Positions 11,884 through 21,500 of a stretch of DNA of 64,000 nt are shown piece by piece. Numbering within the stretch: position 1 is the first letter of the stretch; the number at the start of each line of letters is the position of its first letter. The notes beneath the pieces are model-generated. The model made no database searches. It was not told the DNA's origin and saw only the letters and a list, made by a program, of their open reading frames with translations. Source of the DNA: Asparagopsis taxiformis (taxonomy: Eukaryota > Rhodophyta > Florideophyceae > Bonnemaisoniales > Bonnemaisoniaceae); contig JALQPE010002106.1 of assembly GCA_030407315.1 (NCBI GenBank), positions 1-64,000 of the forward strand. The letters are read 5' to 3'. Position numbers and translations under genes: made by a program.

Positions 11884-12387
11884 ATGGACAAACATCTAGC
11901 GACGCAAACACAGCCGCAATCTCCTACGGACAAAAATGAAGTATCGCGTGCTGAGCAGCAGTTTCAACCCTCCAAAGCTACTGAAAAGCCCATCGTGCAA
12001 CAGTCCGAAAATTCGGAGACGCTTTCGATTCACGAAGAAACGGCGCCGCCGAGTCTTCTGAGTGCTACACAATCGGGAAAGAAGTTGTTTCTGGTGGTCA
12101 AAGGGGATCAGTGTACGGATGAGGAGCCGTTCTGGGTGGCGAGAACACATAGAATTACGCGCAAGGGAAACCGTATCGCAAAATTGATGGTTCATTGGTA
12201 CACCAAAACGGACGCTGACTCCTACCGGAGTAGGTACAAACCGTGCTTTGTGCTCGGCACTCCTACACCCTGGATTGACACAATTGCGCTTACTTCGGTG
12301 ATTACAACGTTTGACTCGCTAGTGGACGGAAAGTTAGATGGTGCAACCTGTGATCGAGTACGAGAGCAGTTGCCATCGTTTAAATAA
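11884..12387 (+). pseudogene. C-terminal remnant of DUF7869-type transposase
   Basis: Open frame of 168 codons from an ATG just inside the gypsy LTR boundary to a stop at 12387. Its last about 100 residues align with the C-terminus of the transposase at 34924-43966: FLVVKGDQCTDEEPFW against FVAVNGYGCTKEMPFW, then HWY, YKP..., PW, TFDSL and a final charged helix. The N-terminal part, including the catalytic core, must lie beyond the nested gypsy and copia insertions to the left. The polar stretch before the aligned part is not recognised. The ATG is probably fortuitous. Confidence 0.65.
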
Positions 12388-13929
12388 GTTGGTAAGACCG
12401 TTCACATAAATGTATGTCGTTCAGAATCTCTTTAATGCCACACACTCATTCATAATAATTCATATTGCAAAGTGCTGTGACGTGCATGCACTGTTGCACT
12501 GATTGCTTCACTGCCGCCACACAGACATGCACACTTATTTGTACACCCTTCCGTGCAATCCATGCACGCCACAGACTCATGCACACTTCTTTGTACACCC
12601 ATCCATGCACGCCACAGACTCATGCAAACATATGTGTAAATCCATCCATGCTATGCATGCTCCACGCTCCTATACCCCTGTACAATCATACACGCCGTAT
12701 TGCAAAGTGCCGACGACCATACACTGCTCCACTTATTGATTCTCGAACGCCACACACTTATGTGTACAACCATCCGTGTCATACATGCTCCCCACTCCTA
12801 TACCCCTTTACAGTCATATGCTCCAGGCATGGACTGCTATAAGATCCTATTTGCACGTTGAGTGTGTGATGCAGTCCATGCATGGACGTATCACATGCTC
12901 CGTCGTGTGCTGATGTCCGCGTCGGCATGCACGCACTGTTGTGCGTGAATTACAATGAGCACCGCCAAGACATCCACGCCATGGCGTCTCGAGTACACAC
13001 ATGTACACAATCATTGTGCACATTGTGCACATTATGCTCAAAGTATGCAAAAGAAACACTGCTACTTGTTGGCGGGAGGTACAACATGTCACAGAGGGGT
13101 GTGCTTGAAATTGAAGCACAACAGGCCGGTACAAAATTTTGAGTCACAATTTTGAATTGTGACATGTGATCAAATTTGTACCCGCGGCCGGCGGCTTTCT
13201 ACTGGAAGCACGCCGGCCATTTAACTGCCAGATGCACATGTTCTGTAAGCCGTGCATGCATGACCCATCAAGGCCATGAAATTATTCCCTCTCCCTCCCG
13301 CCTCGCACATCCTCCCTCTGCAATGTGTTCCCTTCCGCCCTCAACGTCTTCCATGAGTGATAGTCACACATTTCTCAGGTTTTCGCGCGTCGTAAGTGCT
13401 CTCTGCGTATTCCGTGCATTCTTCCCCGCCTGTTCACCGCAAGTTTCCGTCGCCAACTTGGGCGAAATCAATTCTACTCGAGCGGAAACAATTGTTCTGG
13501 CGAATTTTTTTGGAATGGCATCACCAGGAACGACCACCTATTCATACTGAAACAGAGAGCATTGATCCTCCACGCTCTCAGCGCATCGCCAATGCTGTCC
13601 GAATCATCTTCACCATTCTTGTCACAGACATTGCAACCGCACATGCTGCCACTGAAATTGCGGGCGCACTCTCGGGCGTTAACAGTGCTCTTTCGGCCCG
13701 TGCAGTGGACAACGTCCTTTCAAACGCTGCCAATCTCATCGGCGCACCTGTCAGTGAACAGCACAATTCGCAGCTATCACTTGATCGCGCGCGCTCCTCC
13801 ATGATTATCAAAGCACTTTCCGACACTTCCTACGCTCTTAACTTCCCCTCTGGAACCCATCTAGCCTGCCATGGCGTTTTTCACCCCCTTGTTCACCTGT
13901 TCACCCACTCTGTCGTTTGTCCGCAGTAC
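12388..13929. other. no confident gene; short repeats and one hairpin
   Basis: Contains two 43-bp direct repeats (12561-12603 and 12604-12646, CATGCACGCCACAGACTCAT...), dispersed copies of CTCCTATACCCCT, and a hairpin at 13143-13163 with 9-bp arms GTCACAATT and a 3-nt loop. A coding-like stretch around 13560-13880 (residues such as RIANAVRIIFTILVTDIATA) has no recognised homologue and may belong to the hAT remnant that follows or to something else. Confidence 0.5.
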
Positions 13930-14660
13930 AATTTGTACCCTTCATCCTATTTCCCCGTCCACTGCTACGAGTATCCGAAAAAAAATAAACGGCGAAGGGG
14001 AACAAGGCAAGGCGGCCAAAATTTTTCGCATACGGGGCTTTGTGGCGAGGAATAGGGAAACGGCTTCTGGTGGTACAAGCGCGTTGTTCAACCATGCGCA
14101 GCGAAATCATCCACGTCTACAACTACTGAACAAATTCAAGAAGGGTCTGAGCATCATCGTGCAAAGCGACGCCGGAAGGGACATGTGCCTCACTTTGAAT
14201 GTGACGTAGCAATTGCGATATGCAAGTATCTGATTCCGCCGGAGATGTTGTAGAATTGGGCTATGGTTCGAATATTGATATCGACACCGCCTTCGAAAGA
14301 GCAGCTTACTTGTGATATTCTTCCACAGCTGCAGGCGGAAGTGACGACAAAAGTGCGATCGCTGATATCGTCTGCATCTGCATTTTCGCTGACGTTGGAC
14401 GTCTGGTGGTACAAAAAGTCGTCATCGCACTCCATGCGCACTTCATCGATAGTGAGTGGACGTGGCGTCATGCTAACCTTGGAATCATCCGATCATCTAA
14501 CGAGCTTCTTGGAATTATCGATGAGTTTCATCTATCGGATCGCGTCTTTGCCATCGTTCATGCGTCGCATAATCTCACCGACGACGCTATCTTTGAGACT
14601 CCATGCATGCTGTCATGTATAGCGCGTGCTGGGGCGCGGATATGTGGCATGCAATCACCT
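13930..14660 (+). pseudogene. degraded hAT-superfamily transposase
   Basis: Three frames carry successive pieces of a hAT transposase. A BED-finger-like segment ends GGTSALFNHAQRNHP (about 14010-14120) but has lost its cysteines. A core segment reads FSLTLDVWW (about 14380-14410), the region of the first catalytic Asp. It continues in another frame as HAHFIDSEWTW and LSDRVFAIVHASHN, matching the typical 'H-F-I-D-x-x-W' and 'D-R-I-F-A-I-V' blocks. The second catalytic Asp expected in VTDNASN is replaced (VHASHN). Frameshifts and a stop at about 14250 separate the pieces. I did not find the C-terminal dimerisation domain. Assigned from family pattern, not from a database search. Confidence 0.6.
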
Positions 14661-14873
14661 GATGATTTGACATTTCATGGCAAGCGTGACGCAACGGTGC
14701 AGAGTACCATAACGTCTTGTTGCTCAAGCCACCACCCGTCGCACGTCTGCAACAGCCACTCCTGCCCTTCCGCCTCGACCACCACTATTATCTGCTCAAG
14801 TATCGTCGACAGACACACTTAATCTCAATTACAGTCCTCGCATTCGCTTACCCGATCCTCTCCCCACTCCTCG

Positions 14874-14910
14874 TCAATCACCATCAATGGGTCCCATTGA
14901 TGGTGATTGA
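14874..14910. repeat. perfect 18-bp-arm hairpin
   Basis: Inverted repeat with arms 14874-14891 and 14893-14910 around a single T, core ATCAATGGG/CCCATTGAT. No gene is attached to it; it lies just after the hAT remnant and might be a foldback left by it. Confidence 0.9.
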
Positions 14911-16712
14911 GAATCTTGTCGCACAAGACAATTTGAGGTGGGTAATTTGGAGTGTGACGCAGTGCTAGAGTTTTCAGGATCGAAGAAAATCGCAGTGCCG
15001 TGCATTAAGAATGGAGGCGGTCTTCGTGCATCAATTGTTGCGCCCATGGAAACATAAAAACGCACCATCCAGACGCAATGTACGATCCTGACGGCGCAAC
15101 ACGGAAAATTTGCGTTCATCTCTACGCAGCATCTGGCGTGCTGCACGCTACCGTCCAGCGCGTAGCACTGCTTCTGTCGTGCTCTATCGATTCAAAAATG
15201 TAACACGCATACTATGCGAGATGTAGTACATCTCTATTGCTTCTAGTATGTCTTTTCGCTCGCCAACTAACGTTTCAAGGGCCAAATGTACGATATCACT
15301 TGATTTTTCTATTCCTACTTAATGCACGTTTAAGACGTGTCTTCGGGACTGTCAGGAGAACATCGCTTTCCATTCTGTCTGCAAAATGCCAGCCTGTGAT
15401 GATACATTCGAACAAGTCTTTGAAGAGACTGCTCCTGGGACGGAAATTTCTCGTTTATGTTGCTCTCCTGGTAGCGCGGAGGACTTCGAATTTTGATCTG
15501 AATGTGGTGAGTGTTACCACCCGTTTAAAGTAGATATTGCAAAGTGCCATTGGTCATCAGCTTCGCAGCATTGGCGACCTGGTGCACAGACGAGACATCC
15601 TATTCTGCGCCCTTACAACTCGCGGTTGCATCTATCAAGATGCACTGAGTGCATCTCACATGATCAATACTACTGCACGACGATTTGCGACGCAACAAGT
15701 GAGATGAGCACATGTGTTGCCTCAGATTTGTATCCAATACAGAGATGTCTATGACGTCTCGCTCATTCCCAGACTGGCAGCTGGGCATGGTATGTTGCAT
15801 GCTATTCGTTTCCCTCTTACCTGTCGACACATTGTGTTTAATGTGTAATGTGAAACAGTTTACTCCTGCGGTACGTAGCGTTGGTACAACAAGGCTGCGC
15901 TTGCTAAGCATATTTTCGACCAGTGCATCTTGCATGCTCAATATTACTGCACGACTATTTGTACCTTCATTGCGGAAGTGATTTTACTTAAGCCCTGCCC
16001 CTCTGCCGGACAAAACTGCTGTTTCTCTACCAATAAACGTCAACACCCGGTCAAAATCAACAAAGTTTATTGATGTCTGCATCGTCAGCAGCATCCATGG
16101 ATGGTGACAATCAGCCAAAAGAACGCAGTGTCGATGTTATTGCACTAGCTGATGAGAGACTAAGCGACATATACAATGAGCTACCTGAACCAATTGATCT
16201 GTTGTGAGAGTCATGGATGCATAGTTATACGGGGGCTGTTTTGCAGAGACGGTAGAATTCATAATGGGCAGCACGTTGTCAAAACTGGCGGCTGGTATGT
16301 CATATCCGCAATATTTACAATACAGCAAAGCAGAAGGATGGGTGCAAGTAGACGATTAGAAGGGAGGTTGTGTATATAGAAATAGATGGAATGAAGTATC
16401 TCGAAGACGTCTAATTCTTAAGGATGGGGTGGTAGATCAGAAAGGAACTGTTCAATACTATCAGTATAGATGCTTTTTCGCTCAGAATTATGATGGAGAC
16501 GTAGTGTATTTGCCTGAACAGGTGATGGAATTTTACAGTGTGATTTGGGTGGTGGTTTCATTGGAGAGCGGTGCGATTGCAGTTGGAGATATAACAGGAT
16601 CCGGGATGGCTCATCAATCTCTCTATACTTTATCTCTGTACAAGCATGTACAGTAAAGCCTTGTTGATCAACAGCAGCCTGTAGGCGAGGCAATTCCCTT
16701 ATGTCATTAATT
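14911..16712 (+). other. no confident gene; short coding-like fragments
   Basis: Short ORFs of unknown kind. The best are an ATG-started 44-codon frame at 16073 (begins MSASSAASMDGD, ends LPEPIDLL), a fragment from about 16245 to 16360 (contains GSTLSKLAAGMSYPQYL) and one at about 16400-16656 (contains VVYLPEQVMEFYSVIWVV). Their composition looks protein-coding and they lie in order on one strand, so they could be exons or a decayed gene, but I do not recognise the family. Confidence 0.3.
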
Positions 16713-16718
16713 ATGGCA

Positions 16719-16723
16719 ACGAA
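16719..16723. repeat. target-site duplication ACGAA, left copy
   Basis: Matches 23138-23142 exactly and directly flanks the copia-M LTRs, proving integration of a complete element. Confidence 0.95.
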
Positions 16724-17211
16724 TGTTGAAGCACTGGAATTGGCCCTGAGGGGCTCAATTACGTGAGAAAACTTTGACCCTCGATTTCTCCTAGAAGGAG
16801 TGCTCTAGGCGCTCCGAAACCTATCTCATCGTGTTCAGTGTGCCCGAATTAGTCGGGTAGCAACTTCTCCGAAGCTTCTACGACCTTTCTTCATGGAGAT
16901 ATTAGCGTCTGAAGTTTCAATTTGTTTGTCATGGTTTCAATTAGTAATTAGAAATGCCAAGATGGGTTGCCATCATGGCAGAGGGAAAATGTTATGATAA
17001 GTGTACACGTGTGGATGATATGATAGAGAAGCCCACGTGTACCAGATTGGCAGCGGGTGCTTGCTAGGACAGACTGTCAGTGACAGTCTGTCTGGAGCAG
17101 CCTTGAACAGGCTGTCCTTAGCACCGCCGGCGCACCTCGGCGAGAATACAAATTATGTAGTGAGCTCGCAGATTCAGTAAACGCTCGGTAAGCGACCAAT
17201 TCGTTTCAACA
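16724..17211 (+). repeat. copia-M 5' LTR
   Basis: 488 bp, TGTTGAAG...TTTCAACA, essentially identical to 22650-23137. Contains the 25-bp near-palindrome GACAGACTGTCA-G-TGACAGTCTGTC at 17068-17092, conserved in every copia LTR here; a candidate regulatory or dimer-binding site by inference. Confidence 0.97.
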
Positions 17212-17225
17212 GGTTATGGGCCCAG
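17212..17225 (+). promoter_or_regulatory. copia-M primer-binding site
   Basis: GGTTATGGGCCCAG directly after the 5' LTR, complementary to the anticodon loop and stem of initiator methionine tRNA. This is the half-tRNA priming known for Drosophila copia. Confidence 0.85.
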
Positions 17226-17418
17226 CGCGCTCGCTCGGGTCGTTTCTTATTGTCTAGCGCTTCGGTAAGTGCGTCGTTTGCGTCGGCGTTCTCTTACCTA
17301 TTTCGTCTCGTTCTCGCCTCGTTCTCTCTTCTCTTCGTCTACTCGCTTTTCTTCCGTTCTGCGCCTTCCCGCGCTTCCGCGGTCTTGCTGGGCGTCTCCT
17401 CCACGTTCCCCCGACGAT

Positions 17419-17456
17419 CGCCGCGCACCTCTGTCGCCGCCGCGCACCTCTGTCGC
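17419..17456. repeat. 19-bp tandem duplication in copia-M leader
   Basis: Two perfect units CGCCGCGCACCTCTGTCGC in tandem. They are in the same part of the leader where copia-L carries its large 24-bp array, followed by a TGACA/TGTCA-rich stretch (about 17470-17575). Confidence 0.85.
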
Positions 17457-17611
17457 CGCTCCGCGCCGACACTGTGTCATCCTGTCACTGACACTGACAC
17501 CCTGTCATCCACACTGTGTCACACTGACACTCTGTCATCTTGCCATCCGTTTCCGGGTCATCGTCATCAGGTGACATCATTCTTTTATCTGGGGTTCGCG
17601 TAAGAAAAAGT

Positions 17612-17693
17612 TTGGCCAGCGTCGTTGCTGGGGTTTGAACCAAGGATCTATACATCGACGTGGACCGTCCAACCGACTCGGCTACCGGGCCAC
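17612..17693 (-). other. tRNA-like sequence, antisense in copia-M leader
   Basis: On the minus strand it has an A box (TAGCCGAGTCGG) and a perfect B-box match (GGTTCAAACCC) at tRNA spacing. The D stem pairs, but anticodon and T stems are imperfect. It is homologous to the sequences at 4884-4963 and 38150-38229. Could be a tRNA-derived SINE head or an RNA polymerase III promoter relic; not a confident tRNA gene. Confidence 0.5.
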
Positions 17694-17872
17694 TGAAGGC
17701 CCAATTACGGGAATCGACCTTTGCTTTTATATTGGCTAGTCTATACCTTTCTCAACTCGGTCCTGCTCTTGTAAGACAGTGACCTTGTCCTGATCGGTAT
17801 AGCGTTATAGCCTTTACATATCACCGAATAAACTCATCAAACGTTTGGTTTTATTGTCAACTGTTTCCACAA

Positions 17873-17969
17873 GTAAGTTTATACGTTTCACCTTTCGGTC
17901 TATTTCAAGGTTTAGACCTTAGTATTGATCGGTATAACTTCTAACTCTCTTGTTCTCTTCTCTCTGCAG
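17873..17969 (+). other. predicted 97-bp intron in copia-M leader
   Basis: Donor GTAAGT at 17873 and acceptor with pyrimidine tract TTCTCTTCTCTCTGCAG ending at 17969. The upstream exon ends in ...CACAA and the downstream one begins TGTCTAGC, so joining them gives ATG TCT AGC, the first codons of the zinc-finger ORF. No in-frame ATG exists in the unspliced sequence at that place. Confidence 0.8.
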
Positions 17970-18388
17970 TGTCTAGCAGTGACGAAGACCGCGTGGAACC
18001 GCGCACCGACGAGCAGCCTCCCAGGCTTCGTCGCGAGGGGGAGTCTCTTCAAGACCGGGTCTTCCGCAAAGCCTACAGCATCGCCGAAAGGAGGGATAAC
18101 AAGAAGAAGTACGCCGCTCACAAGAAGGCAAACCGCTCGAGGTGCCATCACTGCAACGTCTTTCTCAACTCCGCCGAGTCTAGAGTCGCACACTTCAGCG
18201 GCTCTAGACATAAGAAGACTATCGAACGCCTCAAGGAAGGTGGTCTCAAGGTCTGCAAGCCCTGCGGTGTCATCGTTCGCACCCAGAGCGAGTTCGACAA
18301 CCACCTCCGCGGTAGTCGCCACCGTGGCATCGAGAAGACTCTCAAAGCCGCTAAAGCCTCTAAGGCTTCTTCCTCCTCCGATAAGTAG
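17970..18388 (+). CDS. copia accessory protein with two U1-type zinc fingers
   Basis: 139-residue product; the A of its ATG is supplied by the upstream exon at 17872. Residues 1-30 are acidic and Ser-rich (SSSDEDRVEP), followed by a basic region (RRDNKKKYAAHKK). Two fingers of form C-x2-C-x12-H-x5-H follow (CHHCNVFL... near residues 48-70 and CKPCGVIV... near residues 90-112), then a KASKASSSSDK tail. The finger spacing is that of U1C/matrin-type fingers, which often bind RNA. Conserved in all three copia copies, so the element probably maintains it; packaging or regulation of element RNA is inference. Lies 184 bp upstream of gag and would be made only from spliced RNA. Confidence 0.8.
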
Positions 18389-18572
18389 TACTCCTCTTCT
18401 CTAGACACAATAGAAATCTAGCTGATTTCTCTTTGATAAACCTTGTTTTCTTGTTCTCCACTCATCTTGCTCTTAGCTAAAAGTCTCTATCCTATAGATC
18501 CCAGCTTGGTCCTAGACGACTATCGGTTGTCCACTTGGGAAGGGTCGAACAGATAAGACATAATACAGAGCC

Positions 18573-21500
18573 ATGGAGAGCACTTCATCCGGCATTCGCA
18601 TTGAAAAGCTGGACTACTCCAACTTCCACTCATGGAAGCAAAAGATGGAGCTCATCCTCGGACACCGCGAGGTGGACGAAATGATCGATCCTGACCTACG
18701 TCCTCCACGCCCGGCAGAACAGGAAGCACTGTCCAAGTGGCTTCGCAAAGACAAAACTGCTCGGATGACCATCGGGATCACGTTGTCTGATGAGATGCTC
18801 AAGAACGTCTCACACACCACTACTGCTCTGGAAATGTGGCAGGAGATCTGTAACGTGCACCAAAGGCACACTCTCCTAAACAAACTAGCTGCAAGGCGTG
18901 ATTTCTATACTGCCACTATGAAAACCGGTGAACAGATGCTCGTCTACATTAATCGTGTTCGACAGATGGCCTCGGTCCTCAGCTCTATGGGCGTGATCAT
19001 CGACGACAAGGAAATGGCTATGGCTGTCCTCAATGGCCTTCCTTCTTCCTTCCAGACACTCATTACTGCTCTTGATGCTATAGGTGATGAGGACCCTACA
19101 TTCACCTTCGACAAAGTCCGAAGTCTCCTTCTTCAGGAGGAACGTAGAGCTTCTATTTTGAAACCTGGAAGCTCTTCTTCTGACTCAGCTGCATTATTAT
19201 CCAGGTCTGGGAAACAACCCGGCAGTAACCGAAAGAAATGCACTCATTGCGGTCGTACCAACCACACTGAACCGTATTGTTGGCAAAAGTATGGCCGTCC
19301 ATCCCGCTCTCGGCCTGCACGGTCTAAACCTTCTGCCATGGTTACTCTCACCGATTCAGAAGGCAATCCTCCATCAAACTCTGTTTCCGCGTCTACTTTC
19401 CATAATGATGAAGAGAAAGAGTATGTTTGCCTCATGTCAACTACTCCTGGATCTCTTCATACATCAACTTGGTACATAGACTCTGCTGCCACCTCTCACA
19501 TGACCTTCGATCGCTCCATGTTTGTTTCCTATAAGGAAATAACACCGTTCTCCGTAACTCTGGGAGATAAGTCTACCTCAATGGCAGTCGGCCGTGGTGA
19601 TGTTCGTTTAATGATCTCTCTATATGGGGAAATAAAACAGTGCATACTTCGTGACGTCCTCCACGTTCCCTCTTTTGTATTTTCTCTCATCTCCGTCAGC
19701 ACCCTCACTACTCGAGGCATATCGGTGCAGTTCAATAACAATACAGTCATCCTGACTCAGAACAACAAACCGATAGCCACTGGACGGAGAAGCAAGGGAC
19801 TCTATGCCATTGATCTCTTCTGGTCAGAGGCCCCAAAAGATCATGTGCAGCAAACAGCCTGTGTGGCCTCGCTACAGCTCTGGCACGAGCGGCTCGGGCA
19901 TGTCAACAAATCCGGTATCTCACGCATGGAGCAGCTATCTGCCGTGAAGGGCCTCCGAATCAAATCTCAGAAATCAGATGCAGGTGCCCCATGTGAAGGA
20001 TGCATAACCGGCAAAATGCCCCGAGCAGCTATTCCAAAGCTCTCTGAAACGAGAGCATCTGAGCTACTCCAGTTGGTTCACACAGATCTGGCAGGGCCGA
20101 TGGAAGTACTCTCGAAAGGGGGAGCTCGATACTTTGTGACATTCATCGATGACAAGTCCCGATGGCTAACGGTATACCCGCTCCACCGTAAGTCCGATTG
20201 CTTCGACTCCTTCCAGAGATTCCTGCGTATTGCTGAAACGCAAACTGGTTGTAAACTACGCCAACTACGCTCGGATGGAGGGGGAGAGTTCTTCTCAAAC
20301 GACTTTACCTCCTTCCTCGACAGCAAAGGAATCAAACGTCAGAACACCTGTGCATACACTCCGCAACAGAATGGTGTGGCAGAGAGAATGAACAGAACCC
20401 TCAAAGATCAAATTCGTGCCATGCTCCATCACAGCAACACCCCATTCGAGTTCTGGGCAGAAGCACTCTCCTGTGCTGCCTACATTCGTAACCGTGTCAC
20501 CAGCCGCTCCCTGCCAACAGGAAATACTCCGTATGAGATCTGGTATGGTAGGAAACCGAGTATTGCTCATATGCGAACGTTCGGAAGTAGATGCTGGTAC
20601 AAAACGCCTGATAAACTTCTTCAGACCCTTGATTTGCGGGCAAAGGAAGCAATTATGCTTGGATACGCAAGCTCCCAGAAAGCCTACAAACTATGGGACA
20701 CAGCAAATGAAAAGGTCGTTGTGTCGCGAGACGTAGTGTTCGACGAGCTGCAGAAGAAGCGTTTACCATCTTCTGATACAGACTACAACAGCGTTGATGC
20801 TGCTCCTGAGTCCAATACTGAGCCATGGGATGGAGACAGCAAGTCTGGTCTCTCTACCAAACAGGATACTCCTCCTTCATCCCATTCGGACTCTGACTCT
20901 GACACCAACGCTCCACAACCTCAATCTCCTCCACCAACTCCCTCAGCATCTACTGATGAGTCTCTCCTTAACGCTCCGCGTAAATCTTCTCGATCTCGTA
21001 AACCTCCGGGTGAGTGGTGGAAAACAACTGCCCTTGTCTCCACTACTGCTGATACCACTCCGGAACATCTTCTTACCTTCACTGAGGTGACCAAGGGGGA
21101 GGAGAAAGATCTCTGGATTGAGGCCATTCAGTCCGAGATGGATTCCCTCGAAGCAAATGGCACCTGGATTCTGGTCCCCCGCAGTGAAGCTCTCAACCTC
21201 CTCACTTCGAAGTGGGTCTTCAAACGCAAAGATGTTGTGAGTGAAACTGGTGAGCACTCGATCAAACACAAAGCTCGACTCGTAACTCGAGGATTCCAGC
21301 AGAAGTACGGCATCGACTACTCCGAGACTTATGCCCCCGTTGTCCAGTTCTGTACCCTTCGCATGTTCTTTGCGCTCATTGTCCACCACGATTTGCACTG
21401 CGACCAAATGGACGTCAAAACAGCCTTTCTCTACGGAGATCTCGAGCAGGACATCTTCATGGAGCAGCCGGAGGGATTCATCGACTCGAAGCATCCAGAC

